Assembly: GCA_000733355.1 (NCBI GenBank)
Contig: JNVV01000037.1
Coordinates: forward strand, 87,767 to 151,766
Length of the DNA stretch: 64,000 nt
Direction of reading: 5' to 3'
DNA from: Falciphora oryzae
Lineage: Eukaryota; Ascomycota; Sordariomycetes; Magnaporthales; Magnaporthaceae
The notes beneath the pieces are model-generated. The model ran no database searches, was not told the DNA's origin, and worked only from the letters and a program-made list of their open reading frames with translations. A program made the translations under genes and the position numbers. Positions 1-11,765 of the stretch are shown in pieces. Numbering within the stretch: the first letter of the stretch is position 1; each line of letters opens with the position of its first letter.

Positions 1-178
1 CAGGTGCCGGCCTTACCAGCACCCAGGACGGGCCGCCGCGGGTCGGCCAAGCCGGTGGCGTTTTGGGAGGCTATGCCCCGTGGGCGGAAGAGGACCGGGT
101 GGGCTTGGGGGCGAGGCTGGAAATTAGAAGCAGACACACCCTGAGGACGGGTACCCCAAGGACAAATACGAGGAGATA

Positions 179-221
179 AGTCGGAGTACCCCCTGTCGGC
201 CACCCCCCCTTCCGGCCACCT
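179..221 (+). repeat. left terminal inverted repeat of pogo element
   Basis: 43 bp, perfect inverse match to 1994-2036, starting AGTCGGAGTACC directly after the TA target site. The motif GGCCACC occurs twice inside it, a short internal direct repeat that could be a transposase binding site (inference). Confidence 0.95.
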
Positions 222-406
222 GGCCGGGGCCCACTACACCACCAAACCCGGTGTATTCAATTGCAAATATCTACCGCTATTCAACCAACCATAATGCAAA
301 AGTGTACTGATTCCTAATCAGAATTTTCCGCTATTTCAAACGCACTTTCCTCCACCTTTATAGCATCACCCCTTATCTCTACAACTCGGCGTATATCTAC
401 GAAAGC

Positions 407-1891
407 CTAGTTGGGATCCGGCACAACCTTTTTCCTTTTGCGAAGGCGTTGCGCCTCCAATTCGGCCTCTAATTGCTTAATTTTTTGCTGGGCCGTAGCC
501 AACTCGAATTCACGCACTTCGTACCCTTTTTGGACCTTCCGGAAAAACAGGCGCGTCGTGGGACTCGGCGGGGCCCGGGCCTTAAAAGTGCTAATTTGGG
601 TAGCTAGCCCTCGGCTTCGTTTAAAAGTCTCCCAGCCAACTTGGGACAGCCGGAGGGGGACCTCTGAACGTCTTTTGGCCCTGTTATCCTTAGCGGATTG
701 TTGAATTGCGGATCGCCGGCCGTCTCGGTTGGAATTTTCAAGCAAAAGCCGGTTTATAAGCGGCTTAAGCGGATTCCGTAGCCAAAAGCCTATTGCCCGC
801 CACCTTAACGCAATTATATAAAAGGTAAAGGCTTTGGTGCGTGCGTAGGCATAGGCCGTTAAAAATTGACGCTTTCCCACCACTGTAAAGCAGGTAAATA
901 AAGCTTGGGACCCTAGTTTTTGGCGGTAAGCGTGTTTGAAAGGGCTAAAGATGAATAAATCCAAAGGTTGCAGAACGTAGGAGGTATGGGCAGGTAAATA
1001 TAAGAAATAAACGTCGTTTTGCAAGCAAAAAAACATAAACTTTTTGGTTACGTGGGATCCGTAGCCATCCAGTATCAGGAGACGTGGTGCAAGGGTAGGG
1101 GGTTAGGTGCCCGGGAGGAAGATTTTTTGCAACCACTCGACTCCAGTACTATCAGTAATCCACCCGTTGTTTGTTGCAGTAAATTCCCAGCCTTTAAAAG
1201 GGCCTAAATCTTTTGGAAACCACTGCTCCTGCACGCTTTTTCCTTTAAATATAATAAGCGGAAGAAAGGTAACCCCCGTGGCCGAAACGCACTCGATAAA
1301 GGAGGTCCAAATGCGGGTTCCGGGCTTTTTTCTTTGCAAAGGCCGGGCCTCTGCAAGGCCTAAAACAAGCCCGTTACCCGTTTTACCCTTTTGCAGGCCC
1401 CCCTCGTCAGCGTTGTACGTATTTTCCGGCTTTATCCGGGCCACCCCGGGGACCTGCAAACGTGCCCACCACTTTTTTATTATAATAGTAGTAGCGCTTT
1501 TAACCCGTGCAAATTCCATGCGCCGTGTTCTCCCATAACGGATCTCCGGATATCGGCCTAAAAAACCGCGTATCCAATATTTCCCTAGGGGCTGGGAGTC
1601 TCCCTATTAAAGTAGGATCTCTTGCGCAAAAAAGCGGACTTCTGCGTGCGTCGGTGGGAGCCCCAAGGAGGCCTAAAAAAGCACCCAATCTACTAAGCGC
1701 TTCTCCTGCTCCGGAGGTATCCGCTAATACTGTTCTTGTGCCTGTCGGCCGGGTAGGGATCCCGCTAAACGCCGGCGTAGGGTGGTTCTCGGTATGCCCC
1801 AAAGTCGGGCGGCCCGCGAGATAGGGACCTTTGCCTGCACGGCCGCGACGGCCCGTTCGACGTCTTCTTCGGTATACTGTTTCTCTGGCAT
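407..1891 (-). pseudogene. pogo/Fot1-type transposase, five in-frame stops
   Basis: One continuous reading frame of 495 codons from the ATG at 1891 to the stop at 407, with no frameshift. It opens with a Psq-type helix-turn-helix (start MPEKQYTEEDVERA), continues with a CENP-B-type HTH region, then the DDE_1 catalytic domain. All three acidic residues are visible: the first in NADEGGL, the second in LILDGYGSH, the third in LQPLDLFIF. The C-terminus is a short basic coiled coil ending KRKKVVPDPN. In-frame stops lie at 1724-1726 (TAG), 1673-1675 (TAG), 1607-1609 (TAA), 1604-1606 (TAG) and 1103-1105 (TAA). Each can come from a glutamine codon by one C-to-T change at CpA, the preferred RIP target, so the element is not autonomous. 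Confidence 0.92.
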
Positions 1892-1993
1892 ATGAGCATT
1901 GGATTGCAGTAAAAAGTATGGAAAACGGATCAAAATTGAGGGATTTACGGCGGGTTGAAGACGTGGCCATATCTGAGGCAGTGGGCCTGTTTG

Positions 1994-2036
1994 AGGTGGC
2001 CGGAAGGGGGGGTGGCCGACAGGGGGTACTCCGACT
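1994..2036 (-). repeat. right terminal inverted repeat of pogo element
   Basis: 43 bp, perfect inverted copy of 179-221 including a run of seven G. The TA duplication follows at 2037-2038. Confidence 0.95.
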
Positions 2037-2071
2037 TAGACGGAGCGAGCTGGCCAAAATAAAGGACAACT

Positions 2072-2338
2072 TGTTGGATTGCGTTGGCCGGTGCAGGCAA
2101 TCGGTAGAGCTCAGAGGGCCGGACCCGAGGGCCAGAGGGCCCGCAGGACTGGGAGCGGGGGAACGGCCCTTTGGTGATCTGGATCATGTATATATAGCCT
2201 CCCTTCTGCTCCCTCTCTGGCAGATAGATTCCTTTCCTCAGTGTGCACAATAGATTATGATTCCTCTGATATAAGGGATCATTGTTCACCCTGTTTTGGA
2301 GATCTCCGAGCCCACAGGAGTACATACTCCTACCAACA
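2072..2338 (+). mobile_element. probable solo LTR of an LTR retrotransposon
   Basis: A 267-bp segment starting TGTTGG and ending CCAACA, the inverted ends typical of LTRs. It contains a TATATATAG box near 2190 and a T-rich stretch after it, as in a U3/R region. Flanking 5-mers (CAACT and CACGT) agree at only three of five positions, so a clean target duplication is not shown. The bases after it (TGGTGAATTTGAG from 2343) could be a primer-binding site, but no gag or pol follows. I see nothing else in 2339-2615 before the PKS ends. Confidence 0.45.
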
Positions 2339-2615
2339 CACGTGGTGAATTTGAGAAGGCCGCAGATATTTCTAACCAATCAAAAGCTAAGGGTTAATCG
2401 GAATCAAAGGCGGACTGTATCGTTATGGGTTGAAAGTAGCTTGAAAATGCGGCCGATTAATACAAGTGGTGTCGTGACTTTGGTGGAGAGTCCGGCATCG
2501 GTTTGCCGCCCGAAGTCGTACTGGACGACCCCTTGAGAGAGAGGAAGGAAAACGAAGGTCTTCAAAATGCCTCACGAAAAACCGTGTCGCGATCCCGTAC
2601 TCATCCGTCCCCCGC

Positions 2616-5600
2616 TCAACTCTTCGCGGCCGCCCTAGCCACCGCCCTGACAACCATCTTCTCCGCCAGCGCGTACAAGGAGGCCGCGTTGACGATATCG
2701 AGCGTGCTCAGCTCCGCGCCCGCTCGCCTGCGCGTCCACCCACGCAGGTCCACCGCCGACAGCGAGTCCAGCCCGTAGGCCGCCAGCGGCTTCCCGGGCT
2801 CGACCGCCGTCTCCATCCGGAGCAGCTTCGCCACTTGGGTCGACAGCAGCCCCACGGCAGCGTCGACCAGCGCCGGGCGGGGGGCCGTGGGGCCGGGTCC
2901 CGCCGCGGCTGCCGCTGCCGCTTCCTGGACCATCATGCCGAAAGCGCGGGTGGCCTGTTCCGCCTCGTCCTGGTCCTTGCCATTGCCGCCACTGTCGGAA
3001 TCGCCGTCGACGCCGTCGCTTTTAAAGAGATGCCCGAAGCGCACGTCGCCGACCAGGTCCGACCAGCCCGCATGTAGCGGGTACGCCAAGCCCGTCATCA
3101 TCTGGGGCGCGCTGTCGGCACCGCCAATGGGCCGGTGGCGGTCCTGCTGCAGAATCGAGTATGTGAGGATGCCGCGGAGCGCTGCCTCGCCTATGGGCGG
3201 CCACTGCCGCGCGTCGAAGCGGTCGTTCAGGTCCGAGCTGGACTCCGCCATGACGCCAACGTCCTGGATCACGCCCAGGTCGACCGTGTTGGCCGCGAGG
3301 CCGAGCTGCCGCCGGTAGCTGGCAAAGGCGTCCAGAAAGGCGTTGGCTGCGACGTAGCTTGCCTGCCCTTTGTTTCCGACGACGCCTCCCATGCTCGAAA
3401 GCATCGTGAAGAAGTCCAGGGGCCGTGGCTGTTCTTCCTGCGAGGCTCTGTGGAGGTTCCACGTGCCCTGAACCTAGGGCCTCACGACGGCGTGGTAGTC
3501 CTCCACGGTCGTTGTCTCGTAGGGCCGGTCCCGCAGGACCATGGCGCCCTGGACGACGCCGGCAATCTTGGGGCTGGCCGATCTGAAGATGCGCCTTACA
3601 AAGTCCGCGTCGCCCACGTCTCCCCGCGCTTCGCTGACCTCGCACCCGAGAGCCCGGCAGCTGTGCACGATCCTGGCCGAGGCTGCGTCGCCGAGGCCAC
3701 TCCTGCTGCAGACAATAATGTGGCGAGCCCCGTGGCGAGCCATGTGGATGGCAAGACTCCCGCAGAGTCCCTTGAGACCGCCGACGATAAGGTACGAAGC
3801 CTTGGCTTTCAGCTGAAGCTGGCGGACGGCAGGCTTGATGGGCAGCTGCACATCGTTCTCACTTGACCTTGGTCCGTCGGCGTTCCCGTCGGTGATGACA
3901 ACCTTTCCAATGTGCTGCCCTCTCCGGATGAAAGCCAAAGCGGCCGGGATGGCATCGAATCCGAAGGTGGTGATCGGATGTATCGGCTTGATGTGGCCTG
4001 CCCCGACCAGCTTGAACACCTGGCTCATGAGTCTGGCGGATAGTTCGGGCGTAAAGTGTCGGGTGTACGAGAGGTCGATGGCGCGGAACGTGCAATTGCG
4101 GTCGAATGGCTCCATGGAGAGTGCGTTGCGGTCGACAATGTCCCTTTTGCCGATCTCAACCATTGTCCCGCCGTCTGCGCAAAGCCTCCAGGACGCATCT
4201 AGAAGCTCTCCCGTGAGCGAGTTGAGAATGACGTCGACGCCGCGGCCGTCGGTGGCGTGCATTATCTGCTCAGCGAACGCCACGTCGCGGGAGGAGAAGA
4301 TGCGGCTCGGCGGGATGCCGAAATTGCTGGTCAGGAACGCGCGCTTCTCGTCGCTGCCGACCGTGGCGAATATCTCGGCCTTTTTGTATTGGGCCAGCTG
4401 GACAGCGGCAAGCCCGACTCCGCCAGCCGCCGAGTGAATCAGGACCGACTGTCCCTCCTGCAGGTTTGCCAAGTTGAACAGGGAGTGCAGGGCAGTCATG
4501 TACGCCAGGGGAACGGTCGCCGCATCTTCGAAGCCCATCCAGTCCGGGATGGGGTGCGCTCGACCCTGGTGGACGCGCACGCGGTTGGCATACAGGCCCT
4601 TGGCCACGACGGCGACGCGATCGCCGACCCGGAATCCGGTGACTCCTGGGCCCAAGCGTCGAACCGTGCCGGCACACTCACAGCCGATCGTGAACTCGTT
4701 CTCGGGAACGATGCCCATGACCGTTGCAGCGTCCTTGAAGTTGATGCCCACCGTCCGGACTTCAACCTCGACATGGCACGCCTCCAGCTCCTCGGGCACT
4801 TCCGCTTCCACCTCGCGCCAAGCAAGGTCCAAGGTGCCGGCACGCTCGCCGTGTATACGCACCTGCACGTCAGTGCCGAACAGGCCCTTGACCACGGGCT
4901 CGCCCGCGCCGTCGACCTCGGCCCGCTTGAAGGCGTTCAGAGCCCGGTCGGGAACCACCCTCTGCGTATGAAGCACGCCCCCACGCTCCGCAAACTCGGC
5001 CTCTGAGGTTTGACCGTCTCGCAACACGCGAAGCACCCTGTCGACGGCCCACGCTGTCGCAGGGCTCGCGCCGGACTCGACGTCGAGCACTGTCAGCCCG
5101 GCTGAGGGGTCTTCGCGGCGCACCGACCTGAACAGCCCGTTGACCAAGGCCCTGTCGGGGTCCGTCACGCGCCCGTGCTGCGCGCCTTTGGTGACCCACA
5201 GGATGGGCGTGCCCGAGCCCGTGAGCGCCTTGATGGTCTCCCACTGGCGCCCATTGATGGTCGCGAGGACCGGGCTGAAAAGCTCGTCCAGAATCAAGAC
5301 AACGGTGTTCTTGTGCTTCTGAAAAAGCAGCTGTGTGATGTCGCGCTGCTCGGCCACCTTCCAACCCGACGCCTCCAGCGTGTTTCGGAGCGACTGCGCC
5401 AGTCTAGGAGTGCTCTCTTGGAGTCGCAACACCGACAGATTCCAGGGGCCCGAGGCCTGGCCGGTCGCAAGTGGTTGTTGCTCTTGGCGGTTGGCAGGCA
5501 TGCGACCGACAAGCATCGTCCCTCCTTCCTTCGCTACAATACGCGCCCCAACGGCCGGTCAAAAAGCTCGCCGACTTTACCGAGACGGCCCAGCGTGCGG

Positions 5601-8600
5601 CGATTCCAGACCGTACTGGAATCGTCCTGTCCGGCAGTCTTTTTGATATCTGTCTCGGACGCGGTGGTCTCGGACGAACTGTCCGAGGAGCGCTCAGGGG
5701 AGAAGCCGCCGGAATCCACGGTAGGGTCCGAGTCAGATGAGTCCGAGGAAGTGTCGAGATCATGTTCATCGCCGGTAGCGAGGGCGGGTTGTACCCTATC
5801 GAGCCCCTCAGGCGCCGTCGGCGCCGCCTCGCGCGCGACAAAGATGACGAATGATCCGGGCTCCATCCGGGGCTTCAGTCTCCGAGCCACGTCTTCCGGT
5901 GCCAGTGGAGCGCGACTGGGTCCATAGGGGGCTTTGACAATAGCCAGATCATAGGCTACATCGACAGGTAAGCCAAGTGCCCCGCTGGCCACGTCCGCTA
6001 GGGAGAATGAGGCTTTGCTGTGCGACTCGTGTTGCGCTCGAATCTCGACCAAGGACTTGGCGTCCGTGGAAGCAAAGTCGTACCGGGAGTACGCCGCCCG
6101 CATTGATAAGGACTGCTCAGTGGTGGCGTCGAACCACACGCTTGACGTGCCGTCGTCGCCAAGGCTGATTTCAAGGACCTTGAGGTTGGGCTTCCTGTGG
6201 GCCACGAGGTCGATGATGAAGTCCAGCGTGGGCTGTCGGGTCTCGCTACCGGGAGCCGTGAGGTGCGCCAGCTGGTCCTCCGTCAACAGGGAGATATCGG
6301 GCTTCCAAGAGAGGCGGTGGAATATGTGGAGGACCGGCTGCAAGCCGGCATCTAGCTTGGTGACGTGGATGCCTCGTGCCCGCACAAGAAGCTTGCCGCT
6401 GTCCGGATCATGCACGCCGACGTTGGCAAGGTAGCTCTTGGCCTGATCCTTGCGGCCACGCTCCGAGAAGACCGCCTCAGCCACCGAGAGCCCCTCGCTC
6501 AAGACCTCAGGCACGCGGTTGATGAGCACCTCGCCCAGCGCGGATGGGACGAGGATATCCTGCCAGCGACAGGGCTCGCCCTCGACGAGAGCCGGGTTTA
6601 CGCTCTGGAAGCAATTGTCAAGAACAGCCGGGTGTATGGGATAGTACGACTGGGGATCCCATTTGGATTTGGGCGGGTCCATCGAAATGCGCGCGCGGCA
6701 CTTGCGTTGGCCGCTGCTGGACTCGACGTCCAGTATCTTCTGGAAGGCGGGGCCAAAATTCATGCCGGCCTCTTTCTGCGCCTTGTACCATAGCTTCGCT
6801 GAGGTGTGGTGATGGAGAGGCGCGAGTGCAGGGCCAGCCAAGGCTTCGTCGACAGTCTCTTCATGCACTCGAACAGAGCCATGGCAGTGCTGGAGCACAG
6901 CGCCCTCGACCTCTGACGATATGCGGAACTCGTGCCAGTCCGCGCCGCCCGCCACCGGCGCCAGCGACAACACGACGCCCACAGGCTTGTTCTGTTCGAG
7001 CACCAGGGCGCGCTGGAACCGAACGTTGCGGAATCGGTATGCCAGCTGGTTCGGCGAGTTGACCGCCTGTTCGGGCTTCAGCATTGAGTGCTTCTGATAC
7101 ATGGCCTCGAGCGCCATGGCGAGGTATCCAGCTGCAGGCATCAACACGTCCGGGCCCATGACGTGGTCTCGCAGCCATGGCACGTCGTCCAGGCTCAGGC
7201 GCTTGCGCCAGATGGGCACCTGCCAGGGGGTGCCGAGCACTTTGCCACCGATGAGGTCGTGGGTTTTGAACGGCTTGAAGCGCCAGTCCAGACTGGACTG
7301 GTTTTCGAACCAGTACTTGATCGAGTGGTTCCACGAGTAGTTGGGGAGGTCAACGACGACGCGGGGCAAGTCCGCTGTTGCTCCTTGGCGTACCCCGTTG
7401 GCCCGAGCGAGATTGACCTCGGCGCCGGCATTAAAGAGACGGCCGGCCACATCCAGCAGCGTCTTGGCAGTGTCTGGGCCGCGAGACCAGGAAGGGAAAT
7501 ACGTCACATCGGCTGCGACGGGAAGAGATTTGAGCACCTGGGATACCGGCCCAGACAGTGCGCCTGAAGGCCCGATCTCGATGAGGATGGTGGGCTTTTG
7601 CGGGTCCGAAACCATCGCAGCGAGCGCTTCGCTGAAGCGAACAGGCGACACCATGTTAGTCTGCCAGTAGGCGGCGTCCGTCGGCCCCGACCTGCTAGAC
7701 CCGGTGACTGAGGAGAACATGGTGACATTAGAGCCTGTTGCATCGGTAGAGCTAAACTCGCCGTCTTTGGCGAGAAGAGTTTGATACTCTTTGCCTATGA
7801 CCTCCATCAATTCCGAATGGTAGGCCAGGTCCACCTGGAGCAGGCGGGCAAAGTGGCCAGCCGCCTTGATGTCAGCTGCAAGTGCTCCAAGCGCCCCGAC
7901 CCTTCCGGAGATGGTGACGCTGCTAGGGCTGTTGAAGCAGGCGATCCATACGTCCCCGGCGAACTTCTCGAGGAAAGCGGCGACGGCATCGGCACCAAGA
8001 CCGACGGCGAGCATGCCCGTGTCTTTTTCCGCCTCATCCCGACGGTTCACAGCGGCCCTGCCTCTGTAAAATGCGGCCTTGATGGCAGAGGCGCGGTCGA
8101 GGAAGCCGGCGGCGTACGCTGCCGCAATCTCGCCCGATGAGTGGCCGACCACGCTCACTGGAACTACGCCCCAGGACTCGAGCACAGCCAGTATCACGAG
8201 CTGCAGAGCAGTGACCAGGGGCTGCGAAAACTCGGGCTGGCGCAGGTGTTCAGGGGAGCGAGGCTCGACAAGCTCATCGAGCAAGGACCAGCTAGGACGG
8301 TCAGGTAGGCGCTCAAGAACGCCGTCAAGCTCGCCCAGAACGGCCCGTGCCGCGTCAGGAAAGAGATCGAGGAGGGCCTTTCCCATCTCCGGCCACTGGG
8401 CGCCTTGGCCAGTGAAGACGAAGCCAACCCGCGGCGCCTTGGGGCTCTTCTTCCCAATATTGAAGTCGCCGGGCTGGAGATCAGTGGTGCTCGTTGTGGC
8501 GAACGCCCGGTACCAGAACCTCGAGCGTCGCTCCGCCAAGGTGTAGGCAAGGTCCGAAAGGTCGACACGGACCCGTGGGTTGGTGAAATGCCTACAAAGC

Positions 8601-10268
8601 GCGTTGATGTTGGCCCGAAGACTCGCCTCGTCGTTGGCAGAGAGCACCAGCGTACGCAGCCCGGCCTCGGTGCTGCCGCCTTGGGCACCAGAGGAGTTGG
8701 CCTCGAGGCTCAGGTCCCCTGGCGGATAGGAAGAAACATGCCGGACAGGCAGCTCCACGGGCGCCTGCTCGACGACGGCATGGCAGTTGGTGCCGCCGTA
8801 GCCGAACGAGTTCACGCTGGCCCGTCGGATTTTGCCCGGCTCATCGGGCCATGCGATTGCCGTGCGCGACGCCCTGACCTTGTTCCCGGCAAAGTCAATG
8901 TTCGGGTTCGGGTTGATGAGGCTTGGGGTCCCAGGGATCCGTCCCTTCTCCAGGCAAAGCACCGTCTTGATCAGGCTAGAGCTGCCGGCGGACGGCTCAG
9001 AGTGGCCGATGTTGCTCTTCACGGAGCCGATGATCAGAGGCGTCGCGGCGTCGCGTGTGGGCGCAAAGACAAAGCCCGCGCCGTTCACCTCAGTGGGATC
9101 TCCGGCGGGGGTGCCCGTGCCGTGGCATTCCAGGTAGGCCGTATCGTTGTAGTTGCTGATGCCGGCGGTGGCATATGCCTGCCTGATTGCAGCGGCTTGC
9201 CCTTCAGAGCTGGGGCTTGCCAGCCCATTCGTACGGCCATTGCTGCCACAACAAATGGGAAGGTTAGCCACATATGCGCCAGGGTTTTTTGGGAGGCAGA
9301 TAAACGAAGACACTGGCGGCAGGAGGGCGCCGCCGACAGCGCCAACCAACGAGGCCTTTGCTGCTTCCAGTGTCTTCATGTGATCCATTCCTGGTTATAA
9401 AACGGATTCATGACCGATATCTCCACGTACCTTGTCGAAGCCGTCCCCCGAATGACGGCACGGATCGGATCTCCATCCCTCACAGCATCTGCAAGTCTCT
9501 TGACGATGACGGCGCTCACGGCCTCGGCCTTGATATATCCATCGGCGGAAGCGTCGAAGGAATGGCACAGGCCCGACGGCGAATGCGCCTGGCCCAGGCT
9601 GCCGACGTCCTGGACATGTTCCGGGTTGAGGAAGAGGTTGCTGGTTGCGACAATTGCCGCGTCGCACTCGGCATTGTGCAAGGCGCGAACAGCCAGGTGT
9701 ACACCCACCATGCTGCCCGCGCAAGCGGTGTCGACGGTGACGCTGGGGCCCTTGACGTTGAGGAAGTAGCTCAGCCGGTTGGCCATGCTCGAGCGCCCGA
9801 TCCGACGACGTGGTTGGCCGCCCGGTCCAGGGGGTCGCGGTTCTGGATGTCGGCATAGTCCGTCGCGAACGAGCCGACGAAGCAGGCGACTGAGCTCCCG
9901 TCCAGGCGCTCCAGCGTCAAGCCCGCATTCTCGAGGCCTTCGAAGACGACCTCGAGCATCTGTCGCTGATTCGGGTCCATGGATACAGCATCGGCCCCGG
10001 AAACCTCGAAAAAGGAGGCATCAAAGTCGGCAGGGTCCACCTCGCCGAGGAACATGCCGCCCGGCGGACGCATCGTCCCCGGCTTGAGCGACCCATCATA
10101 GTGGGTATCGACCCGGAAGCGCGACGCGGGCACTTCACGCGACGCTATCCCACCCCTCTCGAGGAGTTCCCACAGCTTTTCAGGAGAGCTGCTACCCCCT
10201 GGCAGTCGACAGGCAAGGCCTATAATCGCCACGGGCTCCAGCTGCGGCTGTTTCATGTTGGCGGCCAT
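2616..10268 (-). pseudogene. highly reducing type I polyketide synthase, KS-AT-DH-(psiMT)-ER-KR-ACP, disrupted
   Basis: An iterative HR-PKS of about 2490 residues starting MAANMKQPQ at 10268. KS (about 10240-8760) has its cysteine in DTACAGS and both histidines (ECHGTGT, NIGHSEP), and is split by a 188-nt intron (9243-9430, GTACGT..CAG). AT has GHSSGE near 8140. DH has a WLRDHVMG histidine near 7170, although the usual Gly of HxxxG is Pro, and an HPAVLDNCFQ aspartate near 6600. A methyltransferase remnant follows (about 6300-5800), with LEISLGDDG in place of a SAM-binding loop. ER (4900-3920) has HSAAGGVG, KR (3820-3250) has GGLKGLCG and ASYVAAN, and ACP has YGLDSLSAV near 2768. Lesions: a frameshift near 9790 in KS, a frameshift near 5550 between psiMT and ER, and an in-frame TAG at 3474-3476 in KR where lysine is expected. 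It cannot make a full synthase as assembled. Confidence 0.93.
9243..9430 (-). other. intron inside the KS domain of the PKS
   Basis: Donor GTACGTGG and acceptor GGCAG join ACAAG to C-AATGGC and restore the KS stretch TASTSNGRTNGL, matching the family. Read through, the 188 nt would insert about 63 foreign residues into the KS. Confidence 0.88.
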
Positions 10269-11032
10269 GGCTGTGGTGCGTTGGAGATACTCACGCCACC
10301 TCAGATTCCGCCTTGAACAGGTTCGTGCGTGCAAGAAGTTGATATCAAAAGATGGGAGGAGAAGAGTCTTGCTATTAGCTGTGACTGCCCAGGAGGAATT
10401 CAACCTGCCTCACCGGAATCCCCGCGCCCTTTTAACTCCCCCGACTTGCAAACTGAGCCATTCCCTCCTGATAAGAGACACCCAATCATCCACTTAACAT
10501 GATTTCGGCAACTATGTCTAACCCCCTCCTTCCCCCCACCGTCGTGCCATTGACGATGCACTTGTTGAGGGGATAGCCGACGCGTACCACGCTATTCTGC
10601 ATGGGCATGCTCATGCCTGCCCGGCCGTTGCGGCTAGTAGTCGGTGTGCCTACATCGCAACGCACATGGGCGGACTGCAGCACAGGTCAAACGTGAACAA
10701 GGAAACTGAGTTGTATGGCGTGCCGACCTGAATCAAACCTGAAATCGCCGTCCCGGCCAACACCACTGTGCTGGCTAGCGGTGCCAGCCGTTGGAATGCC
10801 GGAACATAGGTGGCATCACGCTCCACGGGTAGATGTTTGCCATCCCGGGCCGGCCCGGCCGCGAAGGGAACGACGCTAGCGAAGGTGGGCGAAAGTCCCC
10901 GATCGCCAGGTAGGCGATAGCGCTCTTCTCATCTCCCAGCGGCCGAGGTCCACGCCGAGTCAGCCGCGGGTCCCGCCCCGGACGGAATGCTGCCCCGTAT
11001 ACGCCATAACCCCCGCCCCCCGGTCTGTTACC

Positions 11033-11058
11033 GGGGGTTGGAAAAGTTTCCAACCCCC
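11033..11058. repeat. perfect 12-bp-arm hairpin
   Basis: GGGGGTTGGAAA (11033-11044) and its exact reverse complement (11047-11058) are separated by two bases. There is no U-tract logic in a fungal genome, and no neighbouring gene explains it. It may belong to a relic mobile element. Confidence 0.8.
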
Positions 11059-11668
11059 CTGCCGCCATCATCAAATATAACAAGTGACGGGAGGCAGCGT
11101 GCTTAGCGGAGCAGCACCTCCGCCTATCGGGGGTACAGGCCCCCGCCCCGGAAATGTGGATTCCACCAGACGCCGTCCCTATCTATGCTGGAGTTGCCGT
11201 CGGTCTAGAACCACTCACCGCTAACCGGTTGCTGACACGTGGTTTGACGACTTGTAAGTGTTATCCTCCGCCGACCCGCACGAGTTGAAGATAGCGTTTC
11301 CCCATGCATAAGTGGAAATGGACCCTACGGAACGTCTCTTCCTCCCCAAATGATCACGAAGCGTTTCTCCCACCCCAGGCCCAGCGTCACGTCAACCCCC
11401 GAGCGGGGACTAGCAAATGCGGGCATAGACTTGGTTGGCTAGTAACGCTCCGGGATAGCCATAGGAAAAGTATAAGGGTAGCAAGGGCGAGTAATTAGGT
11501 TCAGTCATTTCCCGACAGTTTTAAATCGTTCTCTGCCAGACGCCTTCCGGGGGCGCAAGTCGTGGCGGGGAGCTGCTTTCAAAAGCCGCCGTGCTGGGGC
11601 CTTATAAAACTGTTGTAATTACTATGCAGTTTGCGAGAGGCCATAGCGGATCCCAGCCCAAGTTAAGC

Positions 11669-11765
11669 ACATACAACCATACGCACTGGGATATACATCC
11701 CGTTCGCTACGGGCAACGCACAGCAAAGAGGCTTGGCTGCGGTATGCCGTAGGTTTAGAATGGTT
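11669..11765 (+). pseudogene. degenerate 5S rRNA-like sequence
   Basis: The start ACATACAACCATACGCACTG resembles fungal 5S rRNA (known form ACATACGACCATACCCACTG), followed by ATCCCGTTCGCT, the counterpart of the conserved ATCCCGTCCGCT. About four bases are deleted between these blocks, and the 3' half is only faintly similar. Dispersed 5S genes and RIP-damaged pseudo-5S copies are known in Neurospora. I infer a dead 5S gene or a 5S-derived SINE. The 3' boundary is a guess. Confidence 0.5.

Larger units (their letters stand above)
179..2036 (-). mobile_element. pogo/Fot1-family DNA transposon (Pot2-like), complete but mutated
   Basis: A 1858-bp element bounded by perfect 43-bp terminal inverted repeats (179-221 and 1994-2036) and flanked on both sides by TA (177-178, 2037-2038), the target duplication of the Tc1/mariner/pogo superfamily. 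It holds one transposase gene on the minus strand. From memory, Pot2 of Magnaporthe has the same TIR length and almost the same size, so I infer a Pot2-like element; a sequence comparison would decide. The TIRs are still identical while the gene has five nonsense codons. That fits a fairly recent insertion hit by C-to-T mutation (RIP) rather than long neutral decay. Confidence 0.93.
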
